This document shows positions 8,918 through 17,633 of a DNA stretch of 64,000 nt, piece by piece. A model generated the notes under the pieces. The model was not told the origin of the DNA. It saw nothing but the letters and a program-made list of their open reading frames with translations, and did no database searches. Origin of the DNA: Spongiimicrobium salis. Its GTDB lineage: Bacteria; Bacteroidota; Bacteroidia; Flavobacteriales; Flavobacteriaceae. Location: NCBI RefSeq assembly GCF_043678055.1, contig NZ_JBHEQA010000009.1:68736-132735 (forward strand), in the 5' to 3' direction. Made by a program: the position numbers and the translations under genes. The stretch's first letter is position 1, and every line of letters starts with the position of its first letter.

Positions 8918-10018
8918 TTATCTTGGAGTGATTTTTCTACCGTATTTTTTTAATGTATCCAGAATGAGTTGTTTTGGAATTCCCTCAATTCTTCTATTCT
9001 TATGTCCGTTCATATCTTCAGCTGCAAAAAGAGAGTTTAGAATCGCCTCCTCCGTTGCTTCAATCGTAGCTAAAAATAATGGGGTCATCTTTTCATTGGG
9101 TAAAACTTCCTGTTGATGTATGGTGTTGTTTTGAGAATGATCTACTAAGTTTTTTTTATAAGTGGATAAAGCAATAACAAAATCACCACTGCCATTGGAA
9201 GCAATTCCTCCCGTTTTCGCTAAACCAAGCATTGCTCGCTTGGCTACTCGCCGCAGGTTTCTTGCATCTAAAGGGGCATCGGTAATAACTACGATCATAC
9301 AGGACCCGTCGGCATTAGTATAATCATCATAGATCAATTGATTTAACTCCTTTGCAATGGGCACGCCATTTATTTCTAAGATTCCTCCAAAATTGGTTTG
9401 TACCAAAACACCAACGGTATATTTTCCCCACAGCTCGGAAACTAAACGAGAAGATGTTCCAATACCTCCTTTAAATCCAAAACATACTGTTCCTGTACCA
9501 GCTCCGAAATTCCCTTCTTCCACCTTGCCGGGTAGAGCCTTTTTGATAGCATCCAAAACATGAGTCTCAGTGATATGCCGTCCTCGGATATCATTTAATA
9601 TACCGTCATTGGTTTCTCCAACAATAGGATTCACAGATTTTACTTTTTCATTGCCGGATTGTTCCAAAGTATAGGATATTAGCGCATTTGAGGCTGTTGG
9701 CGCACTCAACGTATTAGTCAGGATTATGGGAGTTTCTATATTTCCCAGTTCTTGTACCTGGCTATACCCTATTAATTTTCCAAAGCCATTACCCATATAG
9801 ATGGCAGCAGGTACTTTAAACTTAAAAATGTTCTGTTGGTGAGGAAGTATTGCAGTGACACCTGTTCTAATGGAATCTGCTTTAATCAAAGTAGTATGGC
9901 CAACTTGTACGCCTTCGACATCAGTTATTGCATTTTTGTTTCCAGGTTGTAGTATTCCAATTTCGATACCGTAATCCCGGAGTCTCTTTTTAGAATATTG
10001 ATGGATTTTGTTTTTCAT
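8918..10018 (-). CDS. P1 family peptidase (DmpA/BapA-type N-terminal nucleophile aminopeptidase)
   Basis: The 366-residue protein belongs to the DmpA family. The start RLRDYGIEIGILQPGNKNAITDVEGVQVGHTTL is the family's hallmark opening, followed by FKGGIGTSSR near residue 195 and VGVLVQTNFGG. The expected autocleavage site and nucleophile are Gly238-Ser239 in the block ADGSCMIVVITDAPL. Members self-cleave into two chains and remove N-terminal residues from short peptides; DmpA also accepts D-Ala derivatives and BapA accepts beta-peptides. No signal peptide is seen. It faces away from the NRPS cluster and probably marks its border. A link to the D-residue-containing product is possible but unproven. 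Confidence 0.88.
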   Translation of the reverse strand: MKNKIHQYSKKRLRDYGIEIGILQPGNKNAITDVEGVQVGHTTLIKADSIRTGVTAILPHQQNIFKFKVPAAIYMGNGFGKLIGYSQVQELGNIETPIILTNTLSAPTASNALISYTLEQSGNEKVKSVNPIVGETNDGILNDIRGRHITETHVLDAIKKALPGKVEEGNFGAGTGTVCFGFKGGIGTSSRLVSELWGKYTVGVLVQTNFGGILEINGVPIAKELNQLIYDDYTNADGSCMIVVITDAPLDARNLRRVAKRAMLGLAKTGGIASNGSGDFVIALSTYKKNLVDHSQNNTIHQQEVLPNEKMTPLFLATIEATEEAILNSLFAAEDMNGHKNRRIEGIPKQLILDTLKKYGRKITPR

Positions 10019-10412
10019 ATAGTGTCAATAGTGTAAAAATTAAAGGAATACGGGCCCATTTTTTTTGTAAACAATATCAATAAAAATAGAAATTATCCTT
10101 CATGAACTTTAAAGATAGCAAAGCCAACGTTATCTACTTATTAAAGTATGGTGGATTATAGCATATTGAAACGAATTGTTTTTTCAAAGAATTTACTTTA
10201 TATAGATAGACTGTTTGACTAATACTTGATTTACAGCGTATTAATTGAAGTCAATACCATAATAAAGAAAAAAAAATGACTGTCTTGTAATCAAAAAGGA
10301 TATCCATAGGTATTATTAAATGTACTAAGATTACAAAATATTTAAGAATATATTTTTTAATTTGGTAATTATTCTTACATTTATCTTCCTTAAATGGAGA
10401 TAAAATACATCG

Positions 10413-10441
10413 TTGATTTTGTCCCTGTCTTACTATTTTTG
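10413..10441 (+). promoter_or_regulatory. Candidate promoter for the first NRPS gene (TTG-N18-TATTTTTG)
   Basis: TTG at 10413-10415 and TATTTTTG at 10434-10441 fit the Bacteroidota consensus with an 18-base spacer, one short of ideal. If used, the mRNA leader would be about 500 nt, which is long; a closer unrecognised promoter is an alternative. Confidence 0.35.
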
Positions 10442-10580
10442 AATTTGAGATTGCACCATGTAACTCAAATTGGCGTAGCCATATCCTTTTCGTAAAAATA
10501 CATTGTCTTAAGATTGCATATGCCTGTAGATCCTTTCTTGTTTACAAAGAAACTTCTATGAATGCTTTGGATATTTTAAA

Positions 10581-10626
10581 GTGTCCAAGTATATTTCTCT
10601 AGTTTATTTAATAGCACTTGGAACAC
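10581..10626. repeat. Imperfect inverted repeat in the leader of the first NRPS gene
   Basis: GTGTCCAAGT (10581-10590) is mirrored by ACTTGGAACAC (10616-10626) with a single bulged base. Flanking A/T-rich bases extend the similarity outward. The 25-base interior makes it either a two-part operator or an mRNA hairpin. No T-tract follows. Confidence 0.4.
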
Positions 10627-10948
10627 TAAAAATTAGACTACAACCTTTTTTTTAGAGCAGTTAATAATTTTTGTTCCAGTGATTTTTTCCATTTTCAATA
10701 GAAATAGGAGTATTTCCTTTTTTACTATTGGAAGAATCTAAATGAAGATATCCTTTACGTTCGAATGGAACGACCAACCGAAATGCGATCTATGCCTTAG
10801 ATATGCCATCAAATACTTCTCGGTTAGTTTTCTTCGACCGCTATTTGCAGATTAAAAGAGAGGACTAGGAAATTGATTATTTGAAAATAATGCATTAGAG
10901 GGTATCCAATGTAATAGTACCGGCCTAACCTTAGAATATAATACCATT

Positions 10949-13900
10949 ATGAGTGCAAGAACATTAACAAGTATTCTTTTAGAAGCAGCAAAGAATAAAA
11001 GAAAAGGAATAACCTTCATTGAAATGGGAGGGCAAGATGTTTTTCTTGCGTATAAGAATTTAATGGAGGATGCACTTAAGGTTCTAGGCAGTCTTCAGAA
11101 ACGAGGGCTTGGTGTTGGGGATGAATTGGTATTTCAAATTGAGGATAATCAGGATTTCCTTACTGTATTTTGGGCCTGTATATTAGGTGGAATCATCCCT
11201 GTCCCTTTAACTGTAGGTGTTAAAAAAGAGCATTTGGAAAAGATAATAAACGTCTGGAACGTATTGTGTTCTCCTTATTTAATTGCCACTGCAGATAGGA
11301 TAGACAAATTGGAGACAATCTCTAAAGTCGATGTAGCTTTAACAAAAAATATCAAAGATCATTTTATTGATGTTTCAGAGGTTCTGAATTCCAAAATTAA
11401 ATCCGAAGGAGCAATATATAGAGCCAAACCGGATGATATCGGATTTATTCAATTCTCCTCGGGTTCAACAGGTACTCCAAAAGGAGTTGTATTGACACAC
11501 CGCAACTTATTGACAAATATGGATGCTATAGCTGCAGCTGCCGACTATAGTTCACGAGATACAATGTTGAGTTGGATGCCGCTAACGCATGATATGGGAA
11601 TGATCGGTTTTCATCTGAACCCCCTACTGATGAAGATGAATCAATATTTGATACCTACCAGCTTTTTTGTAAGACGTCCTGCAATATGGTTTGATAAAGC
11701 TAGTGAGTATGGAACTAGTATTTTGTGTTCTCCAAATTTTGGATACAAATATATTCTTAAGCATTGCCCAAATATAACAGACTTCAATTGGGACCTTTCC
11801 GAGGTAAGACTTATTTATAATGGTGCGGAACCCATATCTGAAAGGTTATGCTACGAATTTTTGGACCATATGGAAAGCGTGGGATTGAGAAGTAATGCGA
11901 TGTGCCCCGTATATGGCTTGGCTGAAGCGAGTTTGGCGGTCTCCATTTCTGGTTTGGAAGATGATATTATATCATATAAAACCAGTAGAGCTTTCTTAAA
12001 CTTTGGAGACAAAGTAGTGCCTCCGAAAGAAAAGGAAGATGCCGTGTCTTTTTTGAATGTGGGCAAAGTGATTCATGATTGCTATTTGAGAATTGGGGAT
12101 GAAAATCATACAAAAATGGAGGATGGAACGGTTGGAAATATTCTTATTAAAGGAACTAACGTTACCAAAGGGTATTACAATAATCCGGAAGCAACACAAG
12201 AAGTCCTTCGAAATGGATGGTTGAAAACTGGAGATTTAGGCTTTATAGTAGATGATAACTTATATATTGTAGGAAGGAGCAAAGACGTAATTTTTGTCAA
12301 TGGACAAAATTACTATCCACATGATATTGAACAGATAGCAGAAGAAGTTGAGGGAGTGGAACTCAATAAAATTGCCCTAGCAGGTTTCTTCGATTTGGAT
12401 CATCAAAAGGAGATAGTTATCGCCTTCATATTTCATCGAGGAAATCTGGAAAAATTTGTCCCGGTGGCTGAAGCGACTAGAACGCTTATTAATATGAGAT
12501 TTGGTTTTGAAATAGATCATATCGTTCCAGTGAAGGATATTCCTCGAACCACTAGTGGAAAACTTCAAAGGTTTAAATTGCTGAAGAATTATAGAGAAGG
12601 CAAATACCATAACGAGTTGTTGCGTTTAAATGCAATGCTCAGGCAAATAGAAATTCCTAAAAAAAATCTAGAAACTCCAAGAAACCAAATAGAGATTCTG
12701 GTGCAGGAAAGTTGGAAAAGTGTGCTTGACCATCAGCTTTTTGGAGTAACGGATAAATTCTTTGAAGTTGGCGGAAATTCATTGAAAGTGGCGGAGTTAC
12801 AAATGAAATTCCTTAAGGAATTCAATGTTGAGCTCTCCTTGGAAACACTTTATAAAATGCAGACCATTAGGGAGCAGGCCATGGTGATTGAAAATTCACA
12901 AGTTTCAGATTATCAACCTATACCAGAAACATTGGCTTCAAAGTATTATCCACTTTCTTCTCGGCAAAAAAGGCTGTACTATTTTTGGGAATTAAACCCA
13001 AAAGCTACAGCTTATAATATGCCGGTGGCATTTGAAATATTGGGAAATCTTAAAGAAGAAGGTCTTTCACGGAGTTTAAATGAATTGGTGAAAAGACACG
13101 ATTCTTTAAGGACATCTTTTGAAATGTTGGATGAACCTTATGCTTGTGTAAGTCAAGCGCCCAATATAGAATTGATGGTATCAGAAGTAGCTTTTGAACA
13201 TTTGGAAAGGGCATTACAAGGGTTCGTTAAGCCCTTTGACTTGAGGCAACAACCGTTATTTCGGATGCACATATTAAGAACGCAGGAAAAAAGACAATTT
13301 CTTTTCCTTGATTTTCATCATATCATCTCTGATGGGATGTCCATATATAATTTTGTTAAGGAACTTTTAGACGGATATGATAAAAAACATGTCACAAAAC
13401 CATTAGTCCAATATAAAGATTTTGTGCACTGGGAAAGGGAACGTTTGTCCAAACAAAAATTGCAAGATCAAAAGCAGTACTGGTTTCAGGAATTCCAAGA
13501 TGAGCTGCCTGTTTTAGAGATGCCCAATGATTTTGCTAGACCGGCTATATTTGATACTAAGGGAAATAAGATAACCTTTGAACTTCCAAAAAAGTCAACT
13601 CAAAAATTAAAAAATATAGCTTTGGGTTATGACTGTACACTGCATACACTATTGTTGTCCTTATACTATGTGCTTCTTTCAAAGTATACCGGAAGCCATG
13701 ATATTATAATTGGTCTTCCAGTGTCGGGTAGAAGACATCCTGATTTGGATAAGATTCAGGGAATGTTTGTCAATAATCTGCCTATCAGGCTTACTTTGGA
13801 AACTAATGTATCTTTTTCTGAAATTGTTGCATATGTACACCATAAAGTTTTAAAGAGTTTACAACATCAAGACTACCCTTTTGATACGCTGGTGGACGAA

Positions 13901-16900
13901 TTGGACAAAGAACGCGACATAAGTAGAAATCCCATTTTTGATACAATGTTTATGTTTCATGATGCTTCTTTTTCTGATTTTGTCGGCGATTCTATTAGTT
14001 TGTCCAGATATACTTTTGACCCAGAATCTTCTAAGTTTGATATTTCTATGGAAATATTTGATCATTCAAAGGGAATCACTTATGGCATTGAATATGCCAA
14101 ACAACTTTTTGATAAACCTACCATTCTTCAATTTGGAGTACATTTTAAGAGATTAGCGCTCCAACTTATTGAAAATCCGGAAATTTCCTTGAAAGACTTT
14201 GATGTTTTATCAGAAGATATACGTCAACAGCGAGTTGTTGATTTTAATGCTACGGAGAAGAAGTATCCCTTGGATAAAACGATTCATGGACTTTTTGAAA
14301 TCGAAGCTAAAAAATCGGCCTCATGCCTAGCAGTAATACATGATGGAGAATCTTTAACATTTAAAGAACTGAATGAAAAAGCAGACCAGCTTGCTAATTT
14401 TCTGAAGAAGGCGTATGTGACCAAAGGAGATCCGGTGGGAATTATCTTAGAAAAATCCCCTAAGTTAATTATAGGGATCCTTGCCATATTAAAAGCTGGC
14501 GGACACTTTGTACCCATTGCCATTGACTTACCGAATGAAAGAATACAATACATTTTAAAGAACAGTGGGTGTAAAGGCATATTGACATCATTGAAAGAAT
14601 GGGATCGTGTGGAAACCCTATGCGATGTAGCTAAAGATAATAGACCATGGATGATAAACCTGGATCAGGATTTCCCTGAGTATGTCGAAAAATCAGAAAA
14701 TGTTCATGTTTCCGTTAATGATTTGGCTTACGTTATCTATACTTCAGGAACAACAGGGAACCCCAAAGGTGTCATGATAGCCCATAAATCCTTGGTCAAC
14801 TATACTTCTTGGGCTTCGGAGGTCTATGTAAAAAGAGAAAAGCATTTGTTTCCGTTGTACTCTTCTATTTCTTTTGACCTTACCATTACCTCTATTTTCA
14901 CACCACTGATAACAGGAAATACTATTGTAATTTATAACGATACGGAAGAAAAACCTTCAATAACAAGGGTTATAGAGGAAAATAAGGTTTCAATAATTAA
15001 ATTGACTCCTTCCCATTTAAGACTAATTTTAGCGATGAAACTATGGGAGACTACCTTTCCAACTTTTTTACAAGGACTGATCATAGGAGGCGAGAAGTTG
15101 GAACAAAGTTTGGTTTCAGAGGTATATAAGGTGTTAGGGGAAAAGGTGGTTTTATATAATGAATATGGACCTACCGAGGCTACTGTAGGATGTATGTTCT
15201 ACCAGTGCCATAAGGATGATCAATGTATTGCAGTGCCCATTGGAAAGCCTATAGCAAATACTCAAATTTATGTTTTGGATACTTTTATGAACCCCGTTAT
15301 GGATGGTGTGTTAGGTGAACTTTACATATCTGGAGCGGGAGTTGGGGTTGGATATCTAAAGGAAAAGGAATTAACTGATCGAAAGTTTGTGAACAACCCT
15401 TTTATACCAGGTCAAAAAATGTATAAAACAGGAGATATTGCTAAATATATTGATAAGCAATCGATCGAGTTTGTAGGAAGGATAGACCAACAGGTCAAGA
15501 TAAATGGACATCGTATAGAACTGCTAGAGATAGAAAACCAGTTATTATCCCTTACGGATGTAGAAGAAGCTGTAGTTTCAATATATGAAAATGGAGGGCG
15601 TAAGATGATCTGTGCGTACTGTGTATTGGGAGGCACAGCTAAGAATGCTCTCAATTCTTCAATTTTACGATCCCAAATGGTTGAGAAGCTTCCCTATTAT
15701 ATGATTCCAGCTTACTACCATGAATTGAAGGAAATTCCCTTGACTTCTAACGGAAAGGTAGATTATAAGGTATTGCCCATACCTGCATTAAATGCTATTG
15801 ACGATGAAGATACTCTTCCTAAAAATAAGATAGAAGAATTAGTATTGCAGGTTTGGAAAGATATATTCGAAGATGAGAAACTTACCGTTAGAACAAATTT
15901 TTTTGAAATTGGAGGAGACTCTATCAAAGCGGTACAAATCTCATCTAGATTAAATGGATTAGGTGTTAACGTAAAGGCGAAGGATATTTTGCTCCTCCAT
16001 ACCATAGAACAGATAAGCAATTACGCGAATCTAGGGGATAATAGGAAAAATGAATGGCTAGAGGCAAAAGGGGAACTCGCATTAAACCCTATTCAATCAT
16101 GGTTCTTTAGACAGCAATTCGTCAACCCCAATTATTACAACCAATCAGTTTTGTTACAGATACATGGTGAAATTGATATTAAAATCTTAAGCAAGAGCTT
16201 TGAACATTTGATCAAGGAACACGATGGATTAAGAATTAATTACAACAAAGAATCGGGTAAGCTATTCTATAATGAAAACCATTCAGATTTTAATTTTTTC
16301 CTTGAAGAGCATACCTTGTCAGAAGGAGATTATAGAACTTTAATGACGAGTTGTAATCACTTGAGGAAAAAAATTGACATCGAAAAAACTTTATTGCTCA
16401 AAGCGGGGGTGTTTTTGCTAAATACGAAAGTCGAATTTCTTTTTATATCGATACACCATTTGATCATTGATGGTATTTCATGGAGAATACTGTTGGAAGA
16501 CCTACATCATATATACAATGCACTCAAAGAAGGAAAAACCATAACGTTGCCCCAAAAAACTGCTTCCCTATTGGATTGGAATAAAGGGCTAATGGAATTT
16601 TCCAAAAAATGGAATATCGTGAATCAAGAGGAATATTGGAGTAAAATAGCAAAAGAGAGGTTTTCTATACCCTTGAATAGGCAAACAAAGAATTGGAGCA
16701 CTGAAAATTCTGCAAAAATAAAACGGTCATGGAGTGAAGAAAAAACACTTTTTTTAAGAAAGGATGCCCATAAGGCCTATACGACCAATATTCCTATCTT
16801 ACTCCATGTAGCGCTGTTGAAGATGCTTAAAAAATGGACCAACGAAGAACGATTTCTTATTGAAATAGAAAATCACGGGAGGCATTTAGAGGACATAAAT

Positions 16901-17419
16901 GTAGGGAGAACGGTAGGTTGGTTCACCAGTTTATATCCTGTATTGTTCACACTAAAGGAGGAAAGTGTAGGGGAACAGATTAAAATTGTGAAGGAACGCA
17001 TTAAAAGTGTTCCGCATCATGGATTGGGATATGGGATACATCAGCTATTGCATGACAAAAACCAGATAAATCGTGCTGCTATACGATTTAATTTCCTAGG
17101 GGAGTTTGGTAAAGAACTGAATAATGAACTCTTTTCTTTTTCCCAATTGGAAACGGGAATGGAATCTGATGATCGGAATCATATGACTGCCGAGTTGGAA
17201 TTTAACGGAATGATTCTGGATGGGCAACTTCAAATGGAAATAATATACAATACTAAGGCTCATGACCATGAAACTATAGATTGGATAATGACTACTTTTT
17301 TTGATAATTTGGAAATTGTATTGAACCATTTAAGAACACGAAAAGATATTTCTTATACGCCTTCTGATTTTGAAGGGGCAGAAATAGACCAAGAAGAACT
17401 GGATACGCTGTTTAATTGA
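10949..17419 (+). CDS. Loading/first-module NRPS: FAAL-ACP-C-A(Asn)-PCP-E
   Basis: The 2156-residue protein starts the assembly line. A fatty acyl-AMP ligase occupies about 1-560 (SSGSTGTPKGV near 170, then SWMPLTHDMGMIG and YGLAEASL, both typical of FAAL). A carrier follows with GGNSL near 609. The condensation domain (about 665-1090) has HHIISDG near 790. The adenylation domain has YTSGTTGNPKG near 1265; its pocket residues read DLTKIGEVGK, one step from the classic Asn code. The carrier has GGDSI near 1655. The epimerization domain (about 1705-2130) has HHLIIDG near 1835 and GRTVGWFTSLYP. Inferred product: N-acyl-D-Asn on the last carrier. The C-terminus ends DQEELDTLFN, an acidic tail of the kind used for subunit docking. 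Confidence 0.93.
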   Translation: MSARTLTSILLEAAKNKRKGITFIEMGGQDVFLAYKNLMEDALKVLGSLQKRGLGVGDELVFQIEDNQDFLTVFWACILGGIIPVPLTVGVKKEHLEKIINVWNVLCSPYLIATADRIDKLETISKVDVALTKNIKDHFIDVSEVLNSKIKSEGAIYRAKPDDIGFIQFSSGSTGTPKGVVLTHRNLLTNMDAIAAAADYSSRDTMLSWMPLTHDMGMIGFHLNPLLMKMNQYLIPTSFFVRRPAIWFDKASEYGTSILCSPNFGYKYILKHCPNITDFNWDLSEVRLIYNGAEPISERLCYEFLDHMESVGLRSNAMCPVYGLAEASLAVSISGLEDDIISYKTSRAFLNFGDKVVPPKEKEDAVSFLNVGKVIHDCYLRIGDENHTKMEDGTVGNILIKGTNVTKGYYNNPEATQEVLRNGWLKTGDLGFIVDDNLYIVGRSKDVIFVNGQNYYPHDIEQIAEEVEGVELNKIALAGFFDLDHQKEIVIAFIFHRGNLEKFVPVAEATRTLINMRFGFEIDHIVPVKDIPRTTSGKLQRFKLLKNYREGKYHNELLRLNAMLRQIEIPKKNLETPRNQIEILVQESWKSVLDHQLFGVTDKFFEVGGNSLKVAELQMKFLKEFNVELSLETLYKMQTIREQAMVIENSQVSDYQPIPETLASKYYPLSSRQKRLYYFWELNPKATAYNMPVAFEILGNLKEEGLSRSLNELVKRHDSLRTSFEMLDEPYACVSQAPNIELMVSEVAFEHLERALQGFVKPFDLRQQPLFRMHILRTQEKRQFLFLDFHHIISDGMSIYNFVKELLDGYDKKHVTKPLVQYKDFVHWERERLSKQKLQDQKQYWFQEFQDELPVLEMPNDFARPAIFDTKGNKITFELPKKSTQKLKNIALGYDCTLHTLLLSLYYVLLSKYTGSHDIIIGLPVSGRRHPDLDKIQGMFVNNLPIRLTLETNVSFSEIVAYVHHKVLKSLQHQDYPFDTLVDELDKERDISRNPIFDTMFMFHDASFSDFVGDSISLSRYTFDPESSKFDISMEIFDHSKGITYGIEYAKQLFDKPTILQFGVHFKRLALQLIENPEISLKDFDVLSEDIRQQRVVDFNATEKKYPLDKTIHGLFEIEAKKSASCLAVIHDGESLTFKELNEKADQLANFLKKAYVTKGDPVGIILEKSPKLIIGILAILKAGGHFVPIAIDLPNERIQYILKNSGCKGILTSLKEWDRVETLCDVAKDNRPWMINLDQDFPEYVEKSENVHVSVNDLAYVIYTSGTTGNPKGVMIAHKSLVNYTSWASEVYVKREKHLFPLYSSISFDLTITSIFTPLITGNTIVIYNDTEEKPSITRVIEENKVSIIKLTPSHLRLILAMKLWETTFPTFLQGLIIGGEKLEQSLVSEVYKVLGEKVVLYNEYGPTEATVGCMFYQCHKDDQCIAVPIGKPIANTQIYVLDTFMNPVMDGVLGELYISGAGVGVGYLKEKELTDRKFVNNPFIPGQKMYKTGDIAKYIDKQSIEFVGRIDQQVKINGHRIELLEIENQLLSLTDVEEAVVSIYENGGRKMICAYCVLGGTAKNALNSSILRSQMVEKLPYYMIPAYYHELKEIPLTSNGKVDYKVLPIPALNAIDDEDTLPKNKIEELVLQVWKDIFEDEKLTVRTNFFEIGGDSIKAVQISSRLNGLGVNVKAKDILLLHTIEQISNYANLGDNRKNEWLEAKGELALNPIQSWFFRQQFVNPNYYNQSVLLQIHGEIDIKILSKSFEHLIKEHDGLRINYNKESGKLFYNENHSDFNFFLEEHTLSEGDYRTLMTSCNHLRKKIDIEKTLLLKAGVFLLNTKVEFLFISIHHLIIDGISWRILLEDLHHIYNALKEGKTITLPQKTASLLDWNKGLMEFSKKWNIVNQEEYWSKIAKERFSIPLNRQTKNWSTENSAKIKRSWSEEKTLFLRKDAHKAYTTNIPILLHVALLKMLKKWTNEERFLIEIENHGRHLEDINVGRTVGWFTSLYPVLFTLKEESVGEQIKIVKERIKSVPHHGLGYGIHQLLHDKNQINRAAIRFNFLGEFGKELNNELFSFSQLETGMESDDRNHMTAELEFNGMILDGQLQMEIIYNTKAHDHETIDWIMTTFFDNLEIVLNHLRTRKDISYTPSDFEGAEIDQEELDTLFN

Positions 17420-17501
17420 TATTATAAATATTTCCAAATGAGACAAGTAGGTACGGTTTGCTTTCCAGGTGTAAAGAATGAATTTGCCCTTGATTCCTAA
17501 C

Positions 17502-17537
17502 TGTTCATAATCGGACAAAATAGTCCGTATTCGAACA
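17502..17537 (+). promoter_or_regulatory. Tandem enhancer sites for a sigma-54 activator
   Basis: Two 16-bp quasi-palindromes lie side by side: 17502-17517 (TGTTCATAATCGGACA) and 17522-17537 (AGTCCGTATTCGAACA), 20 bp apart centre to centre. They share the pattern GTYCRTAWTCGRACA. Paired dyads at this distance (about 70-85 bp) upstream of a -24/-12 promoter are the usual binding pattern of an NtrC-type response regulator. The regulator gene is not in the window. Confidence 0.7.
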
Positions 17538-17586
17538 ATTATTAAAAAAATAATATTATAACCAATTGATAATCAGATATTTTTTA

Positions 17587-17602
17587 TGGCATTGTCTTTG
17601 TC
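17587..17602 (+). promoter_or_regulatory. Sigma-54 (-24/-12) promoter of the FtsX-type permease gene
   Basis: TGGCATTGTCTTTGTC matches TGGCAC-N5-TTGC with GG at 17588-17589 and GT in place of GC exactly 10 bases later. The predicted start is about 12 bp downstream, giving a short leader before the ATG at 17634. The tandem dyads just upstream strengthen the call. Confidence 0.68.
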
Positions 17603-17633
17603 TTAATCTGATTTTAATTTTAAACTTATAGTT

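Larger units (their letters stand above)
10019..10948. other. 930-bp gene-free, AT-rich region upstream of the NRPS/PKS cluster
   Basis: I find no convincing coding frame on either strand. The region contains one promoter-like pair (10413-10441), an imperfect long-range dyad (10581-10626) and a small dyad CGTTC-N5-GAACG at 10758-10772. No repeats, tRNA or insertion-sequence ends are visible. It separates the divergent P1 peptidase gene from the first megasynthase gene and probably carries its promoter and a long leader. Confidence 0.6.

Noticed and set aside
8678..8953. Open frames overlapping the tRNA-Asp gene on both strands
   Set aside because: They run through the tRNA and its terminator and encode no recognisable protein.
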